Of a stretch of 64,000 nucleotides of DNA, positions 1-9,044 are shown piece after piece. The notes below the pieces were generated by a model. That model was not told the DNA's origin, did not search any database, and worked only from the letters and a program-made list of their open reading frames with translations. The stretch is from positions 186,001-250,000 of the forward strand of contig NZ_SIRE01000008.1 in NCBI RefSeq assembly GCF_004307995.1, read 5' to 3'. The stretch's first letter is position 1; every line of letters starts with the position of its first letter. A program made the translations under genes and the position numbers. Source of the stretch: Paenibacillus thalictri (GTDB taxonomy: Bacteria; Bacillota; Bacilli; Paenibacillales; NBRC-103111).

Positions 1-1
1 T

Positions 2-790
2 TTTGAAGAGCTGTTGATGGGATTGCCGCTGTCCAGACAAGAGGTGGATGATAAAGGCCGGAAACTGGGGCTGCTGCCGGGGTGGATATGGGAGGTCGGG
101 ATGATCGAAGGCGAACCGTCACACTTCGAAGAGCAATCGTCATTTTTAACGGAATTGCAGGCTTTGATTCAGCGTCATTCGGAGCAACGGAAAGTCCGCG
201 TGCGATCGCATGTGCAGCGGTTAGGCGAACGGCTCATACTGCTGCTTGCGACCGGATCTTCAACGGATCCGCCCAAGAAACTGCCCGCCGGCCAAGAGGA
301 TATCAAGGAATGGCCGCAACTTCTGGCACCCCTGCTTGCCAAGTGGAGCGGATTGCGCACAGGCTTCGGAAGTAAATGCTCGTTATGGGAAGTGCACCGC
401 AGTTACATTGAAGCGCGCAAAGCGATAATCATCGGTTCCCACCTCGACCGCAACAAAACCGTTTTCACCTTTAACGATGTGGAGATGTTCCAGTTATTGC
501 TGGATGCCTCCGAGCATGTTTCCTTCGATGAACTGATGGATAAGAAAATAGGCAAATTGTCCCTGTATGACAAACAAAACGGAACAAATCTCGTATCGAC
601 CTTGTATTATTATTTGGCGACAGGGGGAAGTCTAATGGAGACGGCCCGGCTGCTTTACGTCCATCGCAACTCCGTGAAGTACCGGATGGACCGGATCAAG
701 GAAATTGTCGGTAAAGATTTCGATAATCCGCTAAACCGTTTCGTTTATTATTTATGTACGGCGTTTTATTTGTTGAAAAAAGAAGATTGA
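2..790 (+). CDS. PucR-type transcriptional regulator, C-terminal part (5' truncated by window)
   Basis: The reading frame is open from the first bases of the window, so the N-terminus lies outside and the TTG/ATG at 14-19 is probably internal. The last 70 residues match the PucR/CdaR C-terminal helix-turn-helix domain: a helical segment, then ETARLLYVHRNSVKYRMDRI. The part upstream is a mixed alpha/beta region without a clear signature. PucR-family proteins usually activate purine, amino-acid or sugar-acid catabolism in response to a small ligand. The gene is followed by a strong terminator and then the racemase-to-aminopeptidase operon in the same direction, which is its likely target. The family is well supported; the target is inference from position. 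Confidence 0.85.
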   Translation, partial: FEELLMGLPLSRQEVDDKGRKLGLLPGWIWEVGMIEGEPSHFEEQSSFLTELQALIQRHSEQRKVRVRSHVQRLGERLILLLATGSSTDPPKKLPAGQEDIKEWPQLLAPLLAKWSGLRTGFGSKCSLWEVHRSYIEARKAIIIGSHLDRNKTVFTFNDVEMFQLLLDASEHVSFDELMDKKIGKLSLYDKQNGTNLVSTLYYYLATGGSLMETARLLYVHRNSVKYRMDRIKEIVGKDFDNPLNRFVYYLCTAFYLLKKED

Positions 791-791
791 T

Positions 792-835
792 GATGCCCTA
801 TTGTGCTGCGAGCACAATAGGGCATCTTTAGTTTT
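792..835 (+). terminator. Rho-independent terminator after the PucR-type gene
   Basis: A perfect 16-bp inverted repeat (792-807 with 811-826) with a 3-base loop is followed by TTTAGTTTT. It starts two bases after the regulator's stop codon and separates it from the next operon. Confidence 0.92.
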
Positions 836-849
836 GGCGGGCCAGTACA

Positions 850-879
850 TTGTGTGAACGTTCCGTGAACCTTTACAAT
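850..879 (+). promoter_or_regulatory. Putative promoter of the racemase-OPT-DUF917 operon
   Basis: TTGTGT (850-855) and TACAAT (874-879) are 18 bases apart. GTGAAC occurs twice, at 854-859 and 865-870, in the same orientation and exactly 11 bases apart, so the repeats overlap the -35 end and the spacer. This is a plausible regulator-binding site, perhaps for the PucR-type protein encoded upstream. The start codon at 936 follows a leader of about 50 bases. Confidence 0.5.
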
Positions 880-935
880 TTATTTATTCACTCATCATAA
901 GTAAGCAATGCAAACCAAGAAGGGAATGAGTACAA

Positions 936-1580
936 ATGATCGGGTTAATTCGTGTATTAACAACAGCCAATTTAGAAGTTCTTAACGAGCATGGTCGCAT
1001 CATCTCGGAATTGTATGCGGTTCCGGTGAACAATGAATGCATCCCCGATCAACCGTTTGGGATTCACAATGACGAGACCGAACAACTCGCCAATCCCAAA
1101 ATTGTAGCGCTTGGCCAACGTATGGAGCAGGACGGCTGCAGCGTCATCGTCGTCAGCTGTGCCGCAGATCCGGCCGTGGACTTGCTCCGCAAGCATGTAT
1201 CCGTTCCCGTTATCGGCGCCGGCAGCGCGGCATCCTATATGGCCCGCATGATCGGTAAACCTGTGGGGGTTATGGGCATTACGGAGACGCTGCCGAAGGT
1301 CATGCACGATATTTTGGGAGATTTGTTCGTCAGATACATCCAGCCGGAAGGAGTTGCCAACACAACCGATTTAATGACGCCGGCAGGCCGCCAGCAAGCG
1401 ATCCAAGCGGCCAAAACGTTAATGGAGCAGGGAATAGAAGTGATTGTATTTGCTTGCACGGGTTTTTCCACCATCGGTCTCGCCGACGTACTTCGGACAG
1501 AACTGAATATTCCAGTTATTGATGCGGTGGAAGCGGAAGGGCTGATTGCTTCGAACTTATACAAGCAGCTTAAGCGGTGA
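936..1580 (+). CDS. Asp/Glu/hydantoin racemase family protein
   Basis: This 214-residue protein has the two-domain layout of the Asp/Glu/hydantoin racemase superfamily. The two candidate catalytic cysteines lie in VVSCAADP and VFACTGFS, one per half, as expected for a cofactor-independent racemase. A GAGSAAS segment fits the substrate-binding loop. An AAGGGA ribosome site precedes the ATG. The gene opens an operon with two transporters, DUF917, DUF1177, AroM and an aminopeptidase, so the substrate may be an amino acid or hydantoin-like product of that pathway. The related maleate isomerase and AroM-type proteins share the fold; actual racemase activity is inference. Confidence 0.75.
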   Translation: MIGLIRVLTTANLEVLNEHGRIISELYAVPVNNECIPDQPFGIHNDETEQLANPKIVALGQRMEQDGCSVIVVSCAADPAVDLLRKHVSVPVIGAGSAASYMARMIGKPVGVMGITETLPKVMHDILGDLFVRYIQPEGVANTTDLMTPAGRQQAIQAAKTLMEQGIEVIVFACTGFSTIGLADVLRTELNIPVIDAVEAEGLIASNLYKQLKR

Positions 1581-2509
1581 ATATTCGGTTGACTGAATCC
1601 AAACGTTCCTTTGGCGTATCCTATCTGCTTCTCCTGGCATCGGTCTTTATTTGGGCGCTGAATTATATCGTCAGACAAATTCTGCTGCAGGAATTTTCTC
1701 CCTTTTTCCTTTCAGCGCTCAGCCTCACGGTTGTTTCCTGCATCTTTATTGCCGGATCCTTCATGACCAAATCGCTTGTTTCCGTTACGCGAAAAGAGCT
1801 GCTGTTGCTGTTGCTGTCAGCTGTCGTTGGCCTGATCGCCAACCAGATTTTTTTGTATCAAGGCCTGCAGCGCACGTCGGCAACCAACGCTTCCTTATTA
1901 TTTACGTTGTCGCCTTTGATGACAGCCGGTCTGGCCGCCCTGTTTCTTAAAGAAACGATCACCTGGCGTATGATAGCGGGTTGTCTCATCGCAATGGCCG
2001 GTCTGTACCAGGCGCTCAACATGACGGAATTTAAGCTGCAGCTCGGAGATTGGCTGATACTGGGCGCTACGTTTACGTTTTCTTGCAACCTGATTTTTGT
2101 CCGCATGCTTTCAAGACGGCTGACGCCTTTTCAAGTTACGGCGTACAGCTTTGCCGTCAGCTGCTTGTTGTATGATCCGTTTATCGTCTTTTTTTCCAAG
2201 ATGCAGTGGCATCACTCCTTCTCAATCTGGGCACTCGCAATTATCTCCATACTTGTCGCTCAAGGGCTGACCAATGTCATGTGGAACAAAGGAATGGCAG
2301 CGGTGGGGGCCGCCCAAGCCGCTATCGTGCTTAATTTGCAGCCGATGATGACCATCCTGCTTGATTTCTTGCTTTTAGGACATATTGTAACTAATAAACA
2401 AATTGTAGGGGTATTGTTTGTATTTGTCGGCGTTCTTCTCGGAACGATGCATAAGCGAAAACACATGACCCGGCCGGAACCACCTGCAAACCGCAAAATC
2501 CAAGCTTAA
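1577..2509 (+). CDS. EamA/DMT-family transporter
   Basis: This 310-residue, very hydrophobic protein has about ten membrane segments arranged as two EamA repeats, with the typical LRRTSATNASLLF-like segment (LQRTSATNASLLF) and FLKETITW. The family exports or imports small metabolites, often amino acids. The GTG start overlaps the racemase stop as GTGA, implying translational coupling. The C-terminal tail is short and basic, probably cytoplasmic. Its place between the racemase and the OPT transporter suggests it moves a product of the same pathway; direction and substrate cannot be read from sequence. Confidence 0.8.
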   Translation: MNIRLTESKRSFGVSYLLLLASVFIWALNYIVRQILLQEFSPFFLSALSLTVVSCIFIAGSFMTKSLVSVTRKELLLLLLSAVVGLIANQIFLYQGLQRTSATNASLLFTLSPLMTAGLAALFLKETITWRMIAGCLIAMAGLYQALNMTEFKLQLGDWLILGATFTFSCNLIFVRMLSRRLTPFQVTAYSFAVSCLLYDPFIVFFSKMQWHHSFSIWALAIISILVAQGLTNVMWNKGMAAVGAAQAAIVLNLQPMMTILLDFLLLGHIVTNKQIVGVLFVFVGVLLGTMHKRKHMTRPEPPANRKIQA

Positions 2510-2529
2510 ACGAATCGGGGGACAAGATT

Positions 2530-4119
2530 ATGGAAAAAGAAAAAAAACATCCGAGTATTTTTGAGCCGTTTGCGCTCATTTTGAATATCGTTACCGCCGT
2601 GATCGGCGCCATTATCGGTATGCAAATCGTGACCACGCTGGGGGTCACTCCGAATACGGCGATTATCGGCGCGCTTGTAGCGATGCTGATTGCCCGAATT
2701 CCCATTGCCATTTTCAAAAAATATAAATCGGTCCACCGTCAAAATCTCGTTCAGACATCGATTTCGTCGGCCACGTTCGGAGCGGCGAACAGCTTGTTAA
2801 TTCCTATCGGCATTCCGTTTGCCATGGGGACTCCGGACCTGATCGTGCCGATGCTGATCGGCGCCGCACTTGCGATGTTCGTGGATGCAGCGATTTTGTA
2901 CAAAATTTTCGACTCCAAGCTGTTCCCGGCATCGGGAACTTGGGCTCCCGGCGTTGCTACCGCCGAATCGATATTGGCAGGGGATAAAGGCGGTAAAAGA
3001 GCCGGTTTCCTGGGAATCGGTACGGCCATCGGACTGATCGGATCGTATTTTCACATCTCGATGTCCGCTTTTGGCGTAGCGTTTATCGGCAACATCTGGG
3101 CCCTGACGATGTTTGGCATCGGTCTTATGATCCGCCAGTATTCCGTCCCATGGTTTAATATCGACGTCAATCAGCTGTATATCGCACACGGCGTAATGAT
3201 CGGCGCGGGTATCGTCGCATTGATCCAGGTCTCGATCCTGATTTTCAGCAAACACAAAAACGAGCAGCAATCGAAGGAAGCCGATTCCGAGGACAAGCTG
3301 ACCCGCCCGATCAATGAGGCGAAACGTGCGCTTGGGTTTGGTTTTGTCGCTTATCTTATTATTGCGCTGATCATTGCCATCATAGGCGGACTCATTACCC
3401 ACATGTCGCTTGGCATGCTGATCGGCTTTATGGTGTTCGCCGCTTTCGCCGCTTTTGTCCACGAGCTGATCGTTGGGATCGCAGCGATGCATTCCGGCTG
3501 GTTTCCCGCTTTTGCCGTAGCGTTTATTACGCTGCTCTTCGGTATCTTGATCGGTTTCCCGCCGGTAGCTCTTGCTTTGCTTGCCGGATTTAGCGCGGCG
3601 ACGGGCCCGGCTTTCGCAGATATGGGTTATGACTTGAAAACAGGCCATATTTTGCGCGGCAACGGTGAAAACAAGGAGCTGGAGCTGCAGGGCAGAAAGC
3701 AGCAGTACATTACAGGCATGATCGCATTTGGCGTGGCGCTGCTTACGGTTCTCGTATCTTACAAAGGATACTTCGCGCAAAATTTGGTGCCGCCGATCGA
3801 CAAAGTGTATGTTTCGACGATCAAAGCAGGCGCTTCTCCCGATATTATGCTGCAGCTGCTGCTCTGGGCGATTCCAGGGGCGCTTCTACAGTTCATTGGT
3901 GGTCCAAGCCGCCAAATCGGCGTATTGTTCGCCACTGGCCTGCTGATTTTAACGCCTAATGCTTGTTGGGCCGTACTCGCGGGGATCGCGATCCGGTTGA
4001 TCGTATTGAAGATTTGGAAAAAAGAAGCCGAAACGCCGATGAGCATTATGGCCGCGGGATTCATTGCGGGGGATGCGCTTTACAGCTTCTTTAACTCGAT
4101 ATTCAAGTTCAGAAAGTGA
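2530..4119 (+). CDS. OPT-family (oligopeptide/YSL) transporter
   Basis: This 529-residue polytopic membrane protein has roughly 14 hydrophobic stretches and one polar loop (around residues 240-262, rich in K, E and Q). The order of glycine-rich helices and the motif PASGTWAPGVATAESI resemble bacterial OPT transporters, which take up peptides or metal chelates with protons. The same OPT subtype is known to sit beside DUF917, DUF1177, AroM and an aminopeptidase, exactly as found here. The ATG follows a GGGG-rich ribosome site 20 bases after the preceding gene. The family is well supported; the cargo is unknown but the downstream aminopeptidase favours a peptide-like compound. Confidence 0.75.
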   Translation: MEKEKKHPSIFEPFALILNIVTAVIGAIIGMQIVTTLGVTPNTAIIGALVAMLIARIPIAIFKKYKSVHRQNLVQTSISSATFGAANSLLIPIGIPFAMGTPDLIVPMLIGAALAMFVDAAILYKIFDSKLFPASGTWAPGVATAESILAGDKGGKRAGFLGIGTAIGLIGSYFHISMSAFGVAFIGNIWALTMFGIGLMIRQYSVPWFNIDVNQLYIAHGVMIGAGIVALIQVSILIFSKHKNEQQSKEADSEDKLTRPINEAKRALGFGFVAYLIIALIIAIIGGLITHMSLGMLIGFMVFAAFAAFVHELIVGIAAMHSGWFPAFAVAFITLLFGILIGFPPVALALLAGFSAATGPAFADMGYDLKTGHILRGNGENKELELQGRKQQYITGMIAFGVALLTVLVSYKGYFAQNLVPPIDKVYVSTIKAGASPDIMLQLLLWAIPGALLQFIGGPSRQIGVLFATGLLILTPNACWAVLAGIAIRLIVLKIWKKEAETPMSIMAAGFIAGDALYSFFNSIFKFRK

Positions 4120-4129
4120 GGTTAGCTCC

Positions 4130-5191
4130 ATGTCAAAAATCAAATTGGACGAAAAAATGGTGGAATATGCGGTTTACGGCGGCGCCGTGCTCGGCGGCGG
4201 CGGTGGCGGCTGGATCGAGGAGGGGCTGAAAATCGGCCGCTTGGCGCTTGAAGTCGGCCAGCCCGAGCTGCTGACGATCGACGAATTTGACGATGAGGAT
4301 CTGCTCGTCACCGTGTCGATGGTCGGCGCTCCCGCCGCAAAGGACCAATACGTCAAGCCGATTCATTACGCCAGAGCGCTGGACATGCTGTCGCAAAAAA
4401 TCGGCCGGCCGGTTAAAGCGCTGAATACCAACGAAAACGGAGCGGGAACAACGGTCAACGGCTGGTTCCAGGCTGCGGTTACCGGCCTGCCGGTTGTCGA
4501 TCTGGCATGCAACGGACGGGCTCATCCGACCGGAGCTATGGGTTCGCTTAATTTGACCGAGCTGGACAACTATATTTCCCATCAAGCGGCCGCGGGCGGC
4601 AAAGGCGAACATTATATCGAATTAAGCGTATCGGGGACGCTGGAGAAAGCCGCCTCAATGATTCGCAAGGCATCCGTCGAAGCGGGCGGACTGGTCGCTG
4701 TGGCGCGCAACCCGGTTACTGTCGCTTATGCGCGGCAGCATGGCGCGGCGGGAGCGATCTCGCAAGCGATTGAAATCGGCCGGGCGCTGCTCTCCCGCCA
4801 AGGGGAAGCCGCCATTGATTCGGTTGTCTCCGAGCTTGGCGGCAAGCTGGTGACAGCCGGGATCGTAACGGATTTCCAACTGGAGACAACCGGTGGATTT
4901 GATGTCGGTACGGTGCAAATCGACCATAAGTACGAAATGACGTTCTGGAACGAATATATGACGCTGGAGAAGGACGGGGAGCGGCTCGGCACGTTCCCGG
5001 ACCTGATTATGACGCTGGATGCCAAGACGGCAAAACCGATCGTCACCGCGGCGGTCGAGAAAGGACAGCAGCTTGCCGTTATTACCGTACCGAAGGATAA
5101 GCTGCTGCTCAGCAGCACCATGAGAAACGAGAAGTTGTTAAAGCCGGTGGAAGAAATCATCTGCAAATCGATTATTCCCTTTTTAGTTTAA
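4130..5191 (+). CDS. DUF917 family protein (S-methyl-thiohydantoin desulfurase-like)
   Basis: This 353-residue protein begins at the ATG after GTGAGGT, 10 bases past the OPT stop; upstream in-frame ATGs lie inside the OPT gene and were not used. The N-terminus holds the family's glycine run (AVLGGGGGGW), followed by MVGAPAAKDQY and the NGAGTTVNGWFQAAVTGLPV region with VDLACNGRAHP. This matches DUF917 proteins, whose Pfam family has been linked to S-methyl thiohydantoin desulfurase; related proteins occur beside hydantoinases. Here it lies between an OPT transporter and DUF1177. A role on a cyclic amide or imide would fit the hydantoin-racemase-like gene at the start of the operon, but that is inference. 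Confidence 0.8.
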   Translation: MSKIKLDEKMVEYAVYGGAVLGGGGGGWIEEGLKIGRLALEVGQPELLTIDEFDDEDLLVTVSMVGAPAAKDQYVKPIHYARALDMLSQKIGRPVKALNTNENGAGTTVNGWFQAAVTGLPVVDLACNGRAHPTGAMGSLNLTELDNYISHQAAAGGKGEHYIELSVSGTLEKAASMIRKASVEAGGLVAVARNPVTVAYARQHGAAGAISQAIEIGRALLSRQGEAAIDSVVSELGGKLVTAGIVTDFQLETTGGFDVGTVQIDHKYEMTFWNEYMTLEKDGERLGTFPDLIMTLDAKTAKPIVTAAVEKGQQLAVITVPKDKLLLSSTMRNEKLLKPVEEIICKSIIPFLV

Positions 5192-5231
5192 TTCCAAATC
5201 AGCATAGAGAAACGGATAGGAGTGTTTGGCG

Positions 5232-6179
5232 ATGGCATTGAAACAAACATTAGTGGCAATGGATGTTATGGACGACGGTTTCGTAAGCGGGGCGAAAGTA
5301 AAGGCATTGTTTGACGTTTATCCCGCTGTTTCCGTTACCGTAACAAAAGTAACCGGCGAAAAAGGCAGCACGGACTTTATAAAAATCGTTATTCCGGGAA
5401 CAAACGGCAAACTTAAAGGCGGCGACGCTCCGACCTTCGGCATCATCGGACGTCTTGGCGGGATTGGCGCGCGTCCAAGCCGGATCGGACTTGTCTCCGA
5501 TGCCGACGGAGCCGTAGCAGCCGTTGCATCCGCGCTTAAGCTGGCCGATATGCAGACCAAGGGAGACTCGTTAAAAGGCGACGTCATCGTCAGCACCCAC
5601 ATTTGTCCGGACGCCCCGACGCGCCCGCACGAGCCGGTTGATTTTATGGACTCGCCGGTCGATATTTTGACAATGAATCAGCATGAGGTTACCCCTGAGA
5701 TGGAAGCGATCCTTTCCATCGATACGACCAAAGGGAACCGCGTCATTAACCATAAAGGCATCGCCATTTCGCCGACCGTCAAAGAGGGCTACATTTTGCG
5801 GATCAGCGATGATCTGATACGGATTATGGAGATGGCGACAGGCCAATTTGCCGTGACCTTCCCGATCACAATGCAGGATATTACTCCTTACGGCAATGAT
5901 TTGTATCATATCAATTCCATATTGCAACCTAGCGTGGCTACGGATGTGCCGGTGGTCGGAGTTGCCGTTACTGCACAATCGGTTGTGCCGGGCTGCGGTA
6001 CAGGCGCCAGCCATGAAACCGACATCGCCACAGCCGTTCGTTTTTCCGTTGAAGTGGCCAAAGAGTTTACAAACGGAACCTGTTCGTTTTACGATAAAGA
6101 GGAGTTCGCGCGTATCATCAAGTTGTACGGCTCGATGAAAATACTGCAAACCGGCGGGGAAAACGTCGTCCGCGCATAA
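5232..6179 (+). CDS. DUF1177 family protein
   Basis: This 315-residue protein belongs to the DUF1177 family, recognised from VAMDVMDDGFVSGAKV, VSTHICPDAPTRPHEP, ISIDTTKGNR-like LSIDTTKGNR and PGCGTGASHETDIATAVRF. The ATG at 5232 has TAGGAG nine bases upstream; an in-frame TTG at 5226 is too close to that site. Conserved His, Asp and Cys residues (THICPD, PGCGTGASHETD) could form an active site, perhaps metal-dependent. The biochemical role of DUF1177 is not known to me. It sits between DUF917 and AroM in a conserved transporter operon, so a step in the same degradation pathway is likely. Confidence 0.8.
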   Translation: MALKQTLVAMDVMDDGFVSGAKVKALFDVYPAVSVTVTKVTGEKGSTDFIKIVIPGTNGKLKGGDAPTFGIIGRLGGIGARPSRIGLVSDADGAVAAVASALKLADMQTKGDSLKGDVIVSTHICPDAPTRPHEPVDFMDSPVDILTMNQHEVTPEMEAILSIDTTKGNRVINHKGIAISPTVKEGYILRISDDLIRIMEMATGQFAVTFPITMQDITPYGNDLYHINSILQPSVATDVPVVGVAVTAQSVVPGCGTGASHETDIATAVRFSVEVAKEFTNGTCSFYDKEEFARIIKLYGSMKILQTGGENVVRA

Positions 6180-6214
6180 TCGCACCATTTTGGAGATGGG
6201 AGGCTGGGGAATAT

Positions 6215-6886
6215 ATGGAACGTTTGGGCATGATAACTATAGGTCAAGCGCCTCGCGACGACGTAGCGCCGATCGTTGAGAAATATTTGGAGGACCGCGC
6301 CGAGCTTGTGCAGTCCGGCGTTTTGGACGGGCTAACCAAAGCATATATTGAACAGCACCTGCAGCCGGAAAAAGATGATTATGTACTGACGTCCCGGCTG
6401 ACAAGCGGAGAGTCGGTTGTCATGGCCCGCCGCAAAATACAGCCGCTGCTCCAGGGGAAAATCGAAGCGCTGGAAGCGCAAGGCATCAAGCAAATTTTAT
6501 TGTTGTGCACCGGCGTTTTTCCAGGGCTTCGCAGCGGCACTTCGTATTTGATCGAGCCGGACCATATTATTCCGCCTGCGATTAAGGCGATGGTCGGCTC
6601 CCGCCGGTTAGGGGTTCTGGTGCCGCTCGAAGAGCAGAAGGAATCGCTGCGCTCCAAATACGAGCCGTACGGACTTGATCCCGTTTTTGCCGTTGCTTCT
6701 CCGTATAAAAACGACGAAGCGAATTTCCGTAAAGCGGCCGACGAGCTGAAAGATAACGCCGATCTCATATTGCTGGATTGCATGGGTTACACGGAGCAAG
6801 CCAGAAGGCGGATGGCGGAAGCAACCGGGCTTCCCGTGGTGCTGTCTAACGCGATCATGGCCAAGCTGGTATCCGAAATGATTTGA
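6215..6886 (+). CDS. AroM family protein
   Basis: This 223-residue protein matches AroM-type proteins: MITIGQAPRDDVAP at the start, LLLCTGVFPGL in the middle and ILLDCMGYTEQARRRM near the end. The fold is that of Asp/Glu racemases, and the two cysteines (in LLCTG and LDCMG) occupy the positions of that family's catalytic pair. E. coli aroM lies by aroL but its function is not established. GGGAGG precedes the ATG. This operon therefore carries two racemase-fold proteins, one at each end, perhaps acting on different intermediates. Confidence 0.82.
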   Translation: MERLGMITIGQAPRDDVAPIVEKYLEDRAELVQSGVLDGLTKAYIEQHLQPEKDDYVLTSRLTSGESVVMARRKIQPLLQGKIEALEAQGIKQILLLCTGVFPGLRSGTSYLIEPDHIIPPAIKAMVGSRRLGVLVPLEEQKESLRSKYEPYGLDPVFAVASPYKNDEANFRKAADELKDNADLILLDCMGYTEQARRRMAEATGLPVVLSNAIMAKLVSEMI

Positions 6887-6902
6887 CCGGAGGTAACAAG
6901 AA

Positions 6903-7862
6903 ATGAACCCGCAGCTTACCGAAATCAGTAAAAATGTGCTCCGGAATTGCCTGGGGCTCCGAGAACAAGAATCGTTTCTCATTGTGACGGACGATACGAA
7001 AAAAGAACTCGCGGAAGCGGTATACGAAGCGGGCAAGCAGCTTGGCGCCGAAGCGATGATGGTCGTGATGAAGGAGCGCTTGAAATCGGGTGAGGAACCG
7101 CCGGCGGCGATATCCGTCGCGATGGCGAATGCCGATGTCGTCTTATGTATCACGCAGCATTCGCTGACGCATACACAAGCGCGCAAAAATGCCGCCAAAG
7201 CAGGAGCGCGGCTGGCCACGATGCCGGGCATTACGGAAGATATGTTTCTGGAAGGCGCAATCGCCGCCGACTATGCCCAGGTCAAGCAGTTGACATACGA
7301 GGTGACGGACCTTCTAACGAAGGCCGGCAAGGTGCGGATTGAGAAGGACGGTTATGTTCTGGCCTTTTCCATTGAAGAGCGGCAGGGCATTCCAAGCACG
7401 GGCGTATACGTGAACCCCGGAGAATCCGGGAACTTGCCTTCCGGCGAAGCGTACATTGCTCCTGTAGAAGGCAGCGCCGAAGGACAAATTCGCATTGACG
7501 GCTCGATCGCCGGCATCGGCAAATTGTCCGCTCCGGTCCTGCTGACTCTTGAGCAGGGACGTATCGTCCGCGCCGAAAGCGAAGGCCAGGAAGCGCAACA
7601 GCTGCTGCACATTTTGGGCGACGGAGACGGCAGGTTGCTTGGCGAATTCGGCATCGGCACCAACGATAAAGCGAGAATTACCGGCGTGGTGCTTGAGGAC
7701 GAAAAAGTATACGGCACGATCCATGTGGCATTTGGCAGCAACAATACGTTTGGCGGCACGATCTCGGCCGGCGTGCATATCGATGGGGTTGTCACCCGTC
7801 CGAATGTTTTCCTTGACGATGTATTGATTATGGAACACGGAAAACTCGTCGAGGTGCCATAA
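6903..7862 (+). CDS. M29-like metallo-aminopeptidase (leucyl aminopeptidase/AmpT-like)
   Basis: This 319-residue protein resembles the aminopeptidase T group. The C-terminal half has the metal-site elements: NLPSGEAYIAP (Glu), LGEFGIGTN (Glu), GTIHVAFGSNNTFGG (His) and GVHIDGVV (His and Asp). The protein is shorter than typical M29 enzymes of about 400 residues, as usual for the version encoded beside DUF1177 and AroM. GGAGG lies nine bases before the ATG. It closes the operon and is followed by a hairpin. Removal of N-terminal residues from imported peptides, or hydrolysis of a peptide-like amide, is the probable role. Confidence 0.78.
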   Translation: MNPQLTEISKNVLRNCLGLREQESFLIVTDDTKKELAEAVYEAGKQLGAEAMMVVMKERLKSGEEPPAAISVAMANADVVLCITQHSLTHTQARKNAAKAGARLATMPGITEDMFLEGAIAADYAQVKQLTYEVTDLLTKAGKVRIEKDGYVLAFSIEERQGIPSTGVYVNPGESGNLPSGEAYIAPVEGSAEGQIRIDGSIAGIGKLSAPVLLTLEQGRIVRAESEGQEAQQLLHILGDGDGRLLGEFGIGTNDKARITGVVLEDEKVYGTIHVAFGSNNTFGGTISAGVHIDGVVTRPNVFLDDVLIMEHGKLVEVP

Positions 7863-7926
7863 GCAATTTGCCGGATTCATGTGCCGGTTCATTGAAGACT
7901 CTAACAATCCATAACAGCGGTTTTAG

Positions 7927-7958
7927 AAAACCATCGTCATTCATCTGGCGATGGTTTT
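7927..7958 (+). terminator. Probable terminator of the OPT/DUF917 operon
   Basis: AAAACCATCG (7927-7936) pairs perfectly with CGATGGTTTT (7949-7958) around a 12-base loop. The T-run is short, so it may also act in the opposite direction through its A-tract. Confidence 0.65.
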
Positions 7959-8100
7959 GCTGTCCTATATTTTGTTAAACCTCCGCAGCATGCGGGGCTG
8001 TATATCCCGTCTCAAGCATCGTTGGGAGGAAGGGGTACGCGAACTTCTCCAACTTATTGGGCATAAGCTGATATATGTCAATTGGAGAGGATGTTTTACA

Positions 8101-8991
8101 TTGTTTGCTTATCGCCCGGAGTTTTATCAGCCTATCTATTCCGATTACCGGTTTATCCCGGCCGCGTATGATGACTCGGCATATCCCAGTGGCGGATGGC
8201 ACTGGGGGGATTATAGCACCCTGGAGACGGACGAAAGCTACCGCAGGCCTGCCCAGCAACGTCTGAACTTCGTACTTGTGCATGGTTCCTGGGCCGATGC
8301 TCATTTCTGGGACGGCATAGCGGCCGCGCTGCGCAAGAACGGGCACTCCGTCCATACACCGGAATATGCCGGTCACGGCAAAGATCCGAACAAAAATGTG
8401 ACACATGAGATGATCACGAAGTCCGTGGTCGATTTTATCACAAAGCTGAACTTGGGTAATATCGTTCTGGTAGGGCACAGCTTCGGCGGGACGGTCATTC
8501 AGAAAGTTGCCGAACAGGTAGCGGACCACATCAAACGGCTTATATTCTGGGATGCATTTGTACTGAAAGACGGCGAATCGCTTGCCGATGAGGTTACGCC
8601 TCTAACGAGGCAAGGTTTCGAGCAGCTCAGAGCCGCCTCGAAGGACGATACGATCATGCTCCCGTTTCCGCTGTTCCGGGATCTGTTTGTCAATACGGCC
8701 ACCTTGGAGTTAGCCAACCGGATGTATGCAGTCGTCACACCGGAACCGGCCAAACCGCTGTTTGAGAAGCTGGATCTTAAAGTGTTCTTCGCATTGCCTA
8801 CACCCAAAAGTTATGTTTATTTCTACCAAGATAACGTTTTGCCGCAAGGAGAGGGGTTCGGCTGGAATCCGCATATGTCCACACGGCTTGGCCTGTTCCG
8901 CCTGATTGTCGGTGACGGGGACCACATGACGGATTCACGCACAAGGCCGGCCTATGTAGCGCAGAAGCTTTACGAAGCGGGCCGGGACTAA
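8101..8991 (+). CDS. Alpha/beta-fold hydrolase
   Basis: This 296-residue protein begins at a TTG preceded by GGAGAGG ten bases upstream; the frame stays open further up but without a better ribosome site. An N-terminal stretch of about 60 residues rich in Tyr and Pro precedes the hydrolase core. The core shows VLVHGSWADAHFW (oxyanion region), VGHSFGG (nucleophile Ser) and GDGDHMTDS (catalytic His), the layout of small esterases of the salicylate or methyl esterase type. No signal peptide is seen. It is monocistronic between two hairpins. The ester substrate cannot be predicted; the Tyr/Pro-rich extension is unusual for the family. Confidence 0.8.
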   Translation: MFAYRPEFYQPIYSDYRFIPAAYDDSAYPSGGWHWGDYSTLETDESYRRPAQQRLNFVLVHGSWADAHFWDGIAAALRKNGHSVHTPEYAGHGKDPNKNVTHEMITKSVVDFITKLNLGNIVLVGHSFGGTVIQKVAEQVADHIKRLIFWDAFVLKDGESLADEVTPLTRQGFEQLRAASKDDTIMLPFPLFRDLFVNTATLELANRMYAVVTPEPAKPLFEKLDLKVFFALPTPKSYVYFYQDNVLPQGEGFGWNPHMSTRLGLFRLIVGDGDHMTDSRTRPAYVAQKLYEAGRD

Positions 8992-9044
8992 TCGGAAACG
9001 ATATTTGAGATTACGGGTAAAGTTAATACAATAACCGACAAAAG

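Noticed and set aside
2797..3780. 327-codon reverse-strand frame within the OPT gene
   Set aside because: Strongly charged, repeat-poor shadow of a membrane-protein gene; no start signals.
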